A stretch of 64,000 bases of DNA from Gordionus sp. m RMFG-2023 (Eukaryota > Nematomorpha > Gordioida > Chordodea > Parachordodidae). Under the pieces are notes generated by a model, which had not been told where the DNA came from, made no database searches, and saw only the letters and a program-made list of their open reading frames with translations. The stretch covers positions 8,719,561 through 8,783,560 of the forward strand of contig NC_088775.1 of the NCBI RefSeq assembly GCF_954871325.1. Reading direction: 5' to 3'. Below are positions 60,901-64,000 of this stretch, piece by piece. A program made the position numbers and the translations under genes. Numbering within the stretch: the stretch's first letter is position 1; the number at the start of each line of letters is the position of its first letter.

Positions 60901-63679
60901 AACAAAGTATTAGAAATACTGGAACTTCGATTGGTAGACGATTTACAGGGATTTTTTAAGCACTCATTAACATCTTGGCATTGGTTTGAGGATATATTAA
61001 GATTATATCCAGGCAAGCATTTACATTCATAACCACCAATGTCGTTACTGCAATATGAGTTAGAAATCTTAAGACATATGTCGGTAGAATTTACATCGCA
61101 TTCATTTATATCTACACATTTTAAAGTTTTAAAATCCATCTTAAATCCTGTATCACACCCACAATCGAAAGTCCCATTTTTATTTGAACAGGTTGAATCT
61201 TTTATTATGAATGAACAAACGTGATTGTCATCATGTCTCTCGGGAATGATGTCTTCCTCGAAAGATTCTCTGATTTTTAAAAATAATGATTGCACTATAG
61301 TTGTATTCAGGTGAGACGATAGATCATTGTTATCAATATCAAAGTTTGTCAAAATGTCGCGATATATTTGATTATTTTTAAGGCTTTTAATAAAAGACAT
61401 TTTAAAGGCTTCGTTATGTACGCGTCGTTCCCAAGATGACAATTCACACTCATCGATATCTTGGCACACGAAGTCATCTTCTTTCAATGGATCATGAGTA
61501 AGAGAAACTTTGTAAAATCCTGGCGAGCAAACGCACTCATACCAGCCTTTAGTATTTTGGCAAAGGCTGTTGGCGATTCCAAGCTTATCAGTACAAAAAT
61601 CGTAACTATCATATTTACTATCCGTCACATTATTGCCTAGCCATGACCGTTTAAAGACTTGACATTCATCTATATCAACGCAAATATTGTCATCGTTCTT
61701 AGATTTCTCAACATTTAGCTCATCTGGTATATTAATATTTCCTTTAACAAACCCGGGTAAGCATTTACATTGGTACCCACCGACAGTATTTACACACCCA
61801 GAGTTTTCCACCGTACCGCATAATTTACCTTTTTTCGCATCCTCATCACATTCATCTATGTCAACGCAATCGGGATACGAATCATTTTCTTCATTTATGG
61901 ATCCTATTGGTTTAAATCCGTCACGGCATAAACATTCATAGCTTCCAGGAATATTCCTGCAAATCAGGCCCAATTCTTCGGGACATTTTGAAATATTGCT
62001 ATTGGTGGGGAAATCGCTATAACCATCGATGTTAGTTTTATCGAATAGATAGCTATAGGTTTGAGCCGATGTTAATATCAATTTTTTGGAATTCTTTGGT
62101 GAGAATAACTTAAGGGAATTAAGGGTTGAGTTTTGAGGGGACAAATTACATTCGTCTATATCCACGCACGGCCCAGTTTTATTCGTCCCGCTAATATTTG
62201 GTCTGTAGTAACCGGATTTACAACCACAAGAGTATCCTCCGATATTGTTGATACACAAAGAATTTGATTCCTCGGTACACGGACCCTTGCTATTAAGTGA
62301 ATTGTTTCCCTCGCACTCATTAATATCCTCGCATATTGAATCAAAGTTTCCTTCTGTTTCTATGTTATCCATAATAATGTCAACGAGATCAATATTTTTT
62401 TCAATTTTGACGAATCCTGGATTGCAATCGCAAGCGAATGAGCCATTAAGATTGTGACAGACCGAATTTTTGGGGCACACGTTCTTCGTATAGCTGCATT
62501 CATCAATGTCTATCAAAATTTTTTTAATTTGTTTACTTTACTTTTATCAAAATAATAACCAATAAATTTCTGAACAAAACTAGATTACAAAATTAGTCTA
62601 TAAATGCTCAATTTTTTCTGCATGATTGCTTTGTGAAAATTTTACTGGTTAGTAGAAGGTGATAATAAATAATTAGCCTATTTCTTAATAAATTTTTTAA
62701 AATTGATAATATATAATAAATGATAAATTTAGTATTAAAATCAATAAATAACTTTACTTACCGATGCATTTGTTCTGAACCATAGTGTAACCCTTGTTGC
62801 AAATACACTGAAACTTGCCCTCTTTATCTGAGCATCTTGAGTTGGGTGGACAAGGAGAAGACGTTTTGCATTCATCTATATCTTTGTTTTATTTTTTTTA
62901 ATTTAAAAATGTGTTATCTCTTTTGCGGGTAATAAATTTATAATTCAAAATCCTTAATTGATTTCAGAAAATTTGATCTTAAGAATTAACTTGTTATAAT
63001 TTGGGGCTTGGTTCTTAAACCAAAGGATGTGAATTCATTTTTTTAAAAAATTTCCCAAATTAACATTGATCTCTCTTTTTTATTTTGATTCATACCAAAA
63101 ATCAGTCTTGAATTTTCAAATAATAGACAAATTTCTTAATAAATTTATTTCATTAATTAGCTCTACTTTCACAATTGCCTCTGACAAGTTTATATCCACT
63201 TTCGCACACGCAAACATAGCTACCGATAGCATTAATGCAAACCTTGTTGAGGCCACAAAAATTTGTTTCGTTGAAAGAACATTCATCGATATCTGTTCAT
63301 TATTTTAGTTAAATAAATTTAAAATAAGTTTAATTGAAGGATAAGAAAAATTAACTAAACTTACAACGTATTTTTCCTGTAGCTAAATTCCAAAAATTAA
63401 TTAATTAATATTCTCTCGTATATCTTAATGAATATTTATCCACTAAGAAAGTCATGTTATGACGTCAGGAGGAGAAACCTGAACACACCAATCCATTCCC
63501 TTGAAACCCCGATTTGCATTTGCAAAAGGGTTTCAATTGAGCCGAGGTCAAAACTTCGATGATCGGATTGACGCATTCCGCGTTGGCATCACAAAAGTCG
63601 TCGCAGATAGCTTCCTCTTCTTGGACATGATCGGGATCAGACACCGCCATTGTTAAGTCTGTTCTTTCTTCAGCTGAAT
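36390..63679 (-). CDS. Giant EGF-linker-ZP transmembrane protein (partial, 5' end beyond window)
   Basis: I infer one gene from more than 20 exons on the minus strand, listed separately. Order N to C: cbEGF repeats (63679-58847), Lys/Ser/Thr-rich linker (58710-48924), ZP domain (48264-39999), transmembrane helix and tail (36907-36390). Nearly all exons down to the ZP domain are symmetrical phase 1-1 with lengths divisible by three, so they splice in frame in sequence. EGF plus C-terminal ZP plus TM is the layout of apical extracellular-matrix proteins (nematode FBN-1, insect Dumpy; uromodulin in vertebrates). ZP modules polymerise such proteins at the apical membrane. Missing: signal peptide, further N-terminal EGFs and one linking exon between ZP and TM (an open stretch near 39010-39110 is a candidate). 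Two adjacent genes remain possible; the unbroken phase chain argues against it. Confidence 0.7.
37195..37408. mobile_element. Inverted-repeat element ending TAGGCCTATTCAAA
   Basis: 214 bp, starts TAGGCCTATTCAAAGAAAACG and ends CGTTTTTGAATAGGTCTA as an imperfect inverted pair, with ATTCG-rich core. A larger relative is at 42035-42934. No clean target duplication. Confidence 0.65.
38117..38362 (+). CDS. Hypothetical membrane protein ORF
   Basis: Plus-strand ORF inside the putative ZP-TM intron, with coding-like composition (more G/C at third positions than its flanks). It encodes two hydrophobic segments, LLINIIFGLLGSLIFY and FYLVYISAFAFAITIVC, and a basic C-terminus. An AAG before GTCGATTGC could be an acceptor, so it may be one exon of a nested gene. 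I do not recognise it. Confidence 0.3.
   Translation: MLINIIFGLLGSLIFYRQNAVEHFRVYRFLYFSFYLVYISAFAFAITIVCRSFWFTFVLKYFVRIYKKTLIKLLRKIIHLL
39999..40149 (-). CDS. EGF-ZP gene: ZP-C exon 3
   Basis: 151 bp encoding CSLDPDLVQNF, ALFKAFKFPFDSNIRFEC and VKPCIGQCQLV, the final ZP motif (C-x-x-D, FxAFxFP, C-x-x-C). Donor CTG|GTCAGA, phase 0. The same DNA has open frames on the plus strand which I regard as shadows. Confidence 0.88.
40413..40600. mobile_element. Palindromic MITE, subfamily A (diverged)
   Basis: Contains GATTTGAGCCGATTTCTAAAAACGG and ends TTAGCCGTTTAACAACACT, in pieces. Target duplication unclear. Confidence 0.65.
41291..41378 (-). CDS. EGF-ZP gene: ZP-C exon 2
   Basis: 88 bp encoding DPSYRINGYDCWATDINDE and VQLIDENG, the highly characteristic C-W-A-T-x and LIDE/N-G motif of ZP domains. 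The GG left at its 3' end joins T of the next exon to make the Gly of the expected Gly-Cys pair. Confidence 0.9.
41703..41823 (-). CDS. EGF-ZP gene: ZP-C exon 1
   Basis: Encodes NTPAPINCYMNVVD and ISEANVGEILMLYIKCS, the start of ZP-C (P-x-x-x-C-x-M-x-V-x-D ... VG-[DE]-x-L-x-L). Donor TCAG|GTATAT, leaving phase 1. The acceptor could be at 41823 (phase 0, fits the previous exon) or 41839. A run of several kb of intron separates it from ZP-N. Confidence 0.8.
42035..42934. mobile_element. Longer TAGGCC...-ended inverted-repeat element
   Basis: Ends TAGGCCCTATTCAAAAACGAA and TTTTTGAATAGGCCTA match the 37195-37408 element. A subfamily A MITE (42374-42593) has inserted inside, accounting for part of the extra length. 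Confidence 0.55.
42374..42593. mobile_element. Palindromic MITE, subfamily A
   Basis: Starts TAGTGTTGTTAAACG and ends TTTAACAATATCA. Flanks GTCTAGAT and ATCAAGAT agree at 6 of 8 positions, a decayed target duplication. Confidence 0.75.
42999..43080. repeat. GGAATGAAAAA minisatellite
   Basis: About four imperfect ~20-bp units built on GGAATGAAAAA followed by GAATGGAT or CATGGATA. Confidence 0.6.
43850..44046. mobile_element. Palindromic MITE, subfamily B
   Basis: 197 bp, starts TAATAATGCATAATCGC and ends GCGATTTTGCATCACTA. Flanks AACTCATC and AACCCATC match at 7 of 8, the 8-bp target duplication. Confidence 0.8.
44495..46167 (+). mobile_element. Mutator-like (MULE) transposon with long inverted ends
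   Basis: 1,673 bp. Outer ends share GTTTTGCC, CTATAGCTTTTT and CCTAAGGAGCGCCA in inverted orientation over about 250 bp, each arm also carrying a minisatellite of AATAAG / CACCAATGAG type units (44590-44710; 45830-46060). Flanks CTGACCAAT (44486-44494) and CTGACCACT (46168-46176) match at 8 of 9, the 9-bp duplication typical of Mutator elements. It encodes a decayed transposase. Confidence 0.88.
44901..45780 (+). pseudogene. MULE transposase remnant with FLYWCH-type finger
   Basis: An ATG at 44901 opens a FLYWCH-like finger (YLGYFYHHNG, then YYR joined over a 43-nt intron 44987-45029 to YTHRNCIANGYTNG and NHNH). Further on are the DGTF block (45450) and DFELATKHVLEDVF, then a second 43-nt intron (45698-45740) before GCLFHLNQ, the conserved MULE GC-x-FH-x-x-Q. 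Parts between are missing or contain stops, and the region after HLNQLEV is lost, so it is not functional. Confidence 0.82.
47165..47500. repeat. Pair of direct repeats
   Basis: A ~40-bp motif recurs near 47172 (AATGCATTTTAAAGCGTCGT then TGAATGTAAATCAGCTGG) and 47459 (AAAGCATTTTGAAACTTCGT then TGAATATAAATCAACTGG). Meaning unknown. Confidence 0.5.
47881..47973 (-). CDS. EGF-ZP gene: ZP-N exon 2
   Basis: From acceptor GATTAAG, phase 0: ETYLYCYNVIRSPIPPPSYR then NRLRIN. It fits the Y-x-N-x-I and R...I-x-V part of ZP-N that follows the CG motif. The downstream end at AAT|GTTGAG is a guess; the frame stays open to 47830. Confidence 0.6.
48086..48264 (-). CDS. EGF-ZP gene: ZP-N exon 1
   Basis: 179 bp, phase 1 in, phase 0 out, donor ATA|GTGAGT. 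Encodes CYWDKAELLLKI, LLECQ and LQFGYDECGAELNIV, matching the ZP-N pattern of C-x-x-D-K/x-M-x-V at the start and ECG near the middle. Confidence 0.82.
48368..48825. repeat. Dispersed repeat, matching about 6949-7205
   Basis: Both places share AATTGCCGT, CAACNGCTGATT-type, CATATCTCTCAAACATT and ACTTGTTTA-GTTTTAAATAT strings in the same order. The 48-kb copy has a MITE inserted; the 7-kb copy shows the empty site. Confidence 0.65.
48553..48775. mobile_element. Palindromic hAT-type MITE, subfamily A, with empty-site control
   Basis: 223 bp, TAGTGTTGTTAAACGGCTCG ... GTTAACAACACTA, flanked by a perfect 8-bp duplication CTTTAGAC (48545-48552 and 48776-48783). The related repeat near 7150 carries a single CTTTAAGA at the same place, without the element. 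Confidence 0.92.
48924..49106 (-). CDS. EGF-ZP gene: linker exon and a possible 18-bp micro-exon
   Basis: Exon 48999-49106 (108 bp, phase 1-1; KSKKIEKQRASVANFTDNN). A putative micro-exon 48924-48941 encodes DLPCIH and is framed by CAG and an excellent GTAAGC donor; it keeps phase and would add a cysteine just before the ZP domain. The micro-exon is speculative. Confidence 0.5.
49733..49946. mobile_element. Inverted-repeat MITE of another family
   Basis: Arms GGTGCATTACTGGGATACG...GCACGATTTAACAGCTGAT and their complement (ATCAACTGTTAAATCGTG ... GTGAATGCAGC) enclose about 80 bp of AT-rich core. Flanks hint at CTTTA but no firm duplication. Confidence 0.65.
50133..50809 (-). CDS. EGF-ZP gene: two linker exons
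   Basis: Exons 50678-50809 (132 bp; TDSTEGVVTLPDITELKQQ) and 50133-50342 (210 bp; KKKTLSVVPKKSALIAMP), phase 1-1. Ser/Thr-rich with sequons. No known domain. Confidence 0.68.
50909..51132. mobile_element. Palindromic hAT-type MITE, subfamily B
   Basis: 224 bp, TAGTGATGCAAAATCGATCC ... CACTTTGCATCACTA, flanked by a perfect 8-bp duplication CCTTGTGG (50901-50908 and 51133-51140). Lies in an intron of the large gene. Confidence 0.93.
51314..52138 (-). CDS. EGF-ZP gene: three small linker exons
   Basis: Exons 52067-52138 (72 bp; VKKLFSVATNNITKAP), 51735-51845 (111 bp; Thr/Ser/Tyr-rich, FTTDFSFSSSYYSSYLSSS) and 51314-51400 (87 bp; acidic, FDNYNTSEIYEDLLLS). All are phase 1-1 with usable GT..AG signals. 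The linker turns from basic to Ser/Thr-rich and acidic here. Confidence 0.65.
52285..52879. mobile_element. Non-autonomous hAT-like element with CCCGAGC-rich ends
   Basis: 595 bp, starts TAGAGTCCTGTAAAGC and ends CTTCGGAAGGCTCTA; flanks ATTCTCAT (52277-52284) and ACTCTCAT (52880-52887) match at 7 of 8. Terminal 100-150 bp on each side are rich in CCCGA/TCGGG, the middle is AT-rich and non-coding. Confidence 0.75.
53775..53966 (-). CDS. EGF-ZP gene: linker exon
   Basis: 192 bp, phase 1-1. Encodes RNTSVKINKSTNKSLKS and AVDILRNISERLPEKIVKK; basic and polar, with sequons NTS, NKS and NIS. Confidence 0.7.
54295..55122 (-). CDS. EGF-ZP gene: large basic linker exon with internal repeats
   Basis: 828 bp, phase 1-1 (275 codons). 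Rich in Lys, Ser and Thr. Three tandem units of about 50 residues follow L-[MV]-[LV]-K-K-[LV]-x-[AI]-P-[KR]-x-F, then L-x-R-P-[IV]-I, then T-[LI]-K-K (for example LMLKKVVIPKKF and LQRPVISTILKKDVK). The strong positive charge suggests binding to acidic matrix glycans or a cleavable stretch; that is inference. No known domain. Confidence 0.75.
55552..55770 (-). CDS. EGF-ZP gene: probable linker exon
   Basis: 219 bp, phase 1-1 if spliced at CTAG and AAAA|GTTTTT (weak donor). Encodes RKQTVIISFERQNSKSSN and KIIVNIPRIVNKFENK, Lys/Asn/Ser-rich and GC-richer than the flanks. Confidence 0.5.
55780..57300. repeat. Tandem segmental duplication carrying an exon
   Basis: Two units, about 55780-56630 and 56630-57300, share intron and exon sequence in the same order: GAAATTCTAT, TTTTAATT-CTTGCT, the exon, AAATCGAATGA-ATATT, TTGTTAAATGTTTAAC. 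They are clearly diverged (roughly a quarter to a third of positions by eye), so the event is not recent. Confidence 0.72.
56167..57017 (-). CDS. EGF-ZP gene: tandemly duplicated linker exons
   Basis: Exons 56877-57017 (141 bp) and 56167-56295 (129 bp), both phase 1-1, are paralogous: KPQIDRSHMKALSNISKS versus KPLVDTKLVKALSNVSKS, then EASMRKVSLAK versus KASKRKASLAK. The introns around them are also similar, so a segment of roughly 0.7-0.8 kb was duplicated (see 55780-57300). Confidence 0.72.
57391..57611. mobile_element. Palindromic MITE, subfamily A (diverged)
   Basis: 221 bp, starts TAGTGTTATTAAACAGCTC and ends GAGCCGTTTAACTACGCTA. Flanking duplication no longer recognisable. Lies in the intron between linker exons. 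Confidence 0.75.
57758..58021 (-). CDS. EGF-ZP gene: linker exon
   Basis: 264 bp, phase 1-1, acceptor CCAAG, donor CAAA|GTAACT. Contains SPILAKKLIPPKKLVVLS and FEKRLLITYNKSSAVSS, echoing the KKL-x-x-P-[KR]-K and RP-[IV]-I-x-T units of the exon at 54295-55122. Confidence 0.7.
58346..58710 (-). CDS. EGF-ZP gene: linker exons 58603-58710 and 58346-58489
   Basis: Two exons of 108 and 144 bp, both phase 1-1. The first encodes Thr/Ile-rich sequence (LTTFQPSTILEIITFTRTP), the second a Lys/Ser-rich one (VDPKAKRIKPNISSKAI to KAKIQPAKKPNIKFKIT). No known domain; they start the basic linker. Confidence 0.7.
58847..59095 (-). CDS. EGF-ZP gene: exon completing one EGF and adding another
   Basis: 249 bp, phase 1-1. 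It finishes the module started in the large exon (DLTLFNLVGSFKCVCKNGF) and adds a cbEGF (CLDVNECFSEELNNC to CICLEGYFGDGKVNC). Confidence 0.88.
59252..62509 (-). CDS. EGF-ZP gene: large exon with 16 cbEGF repeats
   Basis: 3,258 bp open exon, phase 1-1, about 1,085 residues. Sixteen modules begin with D-[IV]-[DN]-E-C (one N-I-D-E-C), the calcium-binding signature, and most carry C-x-N-x-x-G-[SG]-[FYW]-x-C, close to the Asp/Asn hydroxylation site. Spacing between the first cysteines is often stretched by 20-80 residues of Asn/Ser-rich sequence (for example after CNLSPQN and CELSSWERR), unlike compact fibrillin EGFs. Many N-glycosylation sequons. Such modules make stiff rods when Ca-bound. Acceptor TTTTGATAG and donor ACTG|GTAAAA fix the edges. 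Having 16 modules in one exon, while neighbours are one per exon, suggests intron loss or retroposed expansion. Confidence 0.95.
62762..62881 (-). CDS. EGF-ZP gene: single cbEGF exon
   Basis: 120 bp, phase 1-1, one calcium-binding EGF: DIDECKTSSPCPPNSRC through FQCICNKGYTMVQNKC. Donor GTAAGT is ideal. Confidence 0.9.
63167..63292 (-). CDS. EGF-ZP gene: single cbEGF exon
   Basis: 126 bp, phase 1-1, one calcium-binding EGF: DIDECSFNETNFCG through YVCVCESGYKLVRGNC. Donor is AAA|GTAGAG. Confidence 0.85.
63479..63679 (-). CDS. EGF-ZP gene: first visible exon, EGF-like
   Basis: 201 bp, phase 1-1. Encodes an acidic lead and then an EGF-like module with Cys in CDDFCDANAEC, FCKCKSGFQGNGLVC. Acceptor AAAAAAG at its 5' side, donor CAG|GTTTCT. 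Exons further upstream should lie beyond 64000. Confidence 0.8.
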
Positions 63680-64000
63680 CTTTTTTAATTAGTAATAATA
63701 ATAAAAGAAAATTTTAAATGAAGTCTAAATGTGTGTATAATACTTTGAATTTTTCGAAATTTTAATGAAAATGTTATGAATTTATAATGTATTTTAATTA
63801 TAGTATTTATATATTTGGATTTTGAATTTTTTTTTAAAATATGGATTAAAAACAGTTTGTAAATCATATGATTTATAATTGAAAAATTAACTTTTGAGGA
63901 CTTTGCAATTAAAAAATAATTAAATAGAGGTTATTACCAACCCAAAAAAACTATCTTATATAAAAGAGAAGAAAAAACCTTCTTTCATAATTTTCCCTAA
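63680..64000. other. Right edge of window, putative intron
   Basis: AT-rich, no exon recognised. The EGF-ZP gene should continue upstream beyond the window because no signal peptide or start exon is visible. Confidence 0.4.

Overview
The window is about 64 kb of strongly AT-rich animal nuclear DNA. Spliced genes, a GPCR and an EGF/ZP extracellular-matrix type gene point to a metazoan, but I cannot place it more closely. A clear trait is a class of tiny introns (41-47 nt, GT..AG) in both host genes and transposases, next to introns of several hundred to several thousand bases packed with transposon debris.

Layout. 1-5.4 kb: a foldback-like element with long inverted arms, carrying an apparently whole piggyBac transposon (573-aa transposase, TTAA sites, short inverted ends) and a small GC-rich inverted-repeat element. 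5.4-10.6 kb: no gene seen. 10.6-14.4 kb: two head-to-head housekeeping genes, a UBFD1-like ubiquitin-domain gene (minus) and a PPIL1-like spliceosomal cyclophilin (plus), sharing a spacer of about 430 bp. 15.5-25.1 kb: a broken Ty3/gypsy LTR retrotransposon (minus) with a hAT transposon inserted in its RNase H region and a non-autonomous hAT-like element inserted at its right flank. 27.6-30 kb: a rhodopsin-like GPCR in two pieces (minus) and an unidentified exon-like ORF. 30-36 kb: repeats only (a TTTC microsatellite, hAT remnants, a probable non-LTR retrotransposon tail).

36.4-63.7 kb: I infer one very large minus-strand gene, entering from beyond the right edge. Its product reads, N to C: calcium-binding EGF repeats (16 in one 3.26-kb exon, plus flanking EGF exons), a long Lys/Ser/Thr-rich linker made of many small exons including a tandemly duplicated one, a zona pellucida (ZP) domain split over five exons, and a last exon with a transmembrane helix and a short tail. 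Almost every exon starts and ends in phase 1, and this links pieces that look unrelated one by one. The architecture resembles apical matrix proteins such as nematode FBN-1 and insect Dumpy. Its introns hold a Mutator-like transposon with 9-bp target duplication, several copies of a 200-224-bp palindromic hAT-type MITE with 8-bp target duplications and two alternative termini, and other inverted-repeat elements.

Coordinates of exons were read by eye from splice signals and reading phase; no alignment or transcript data were available.
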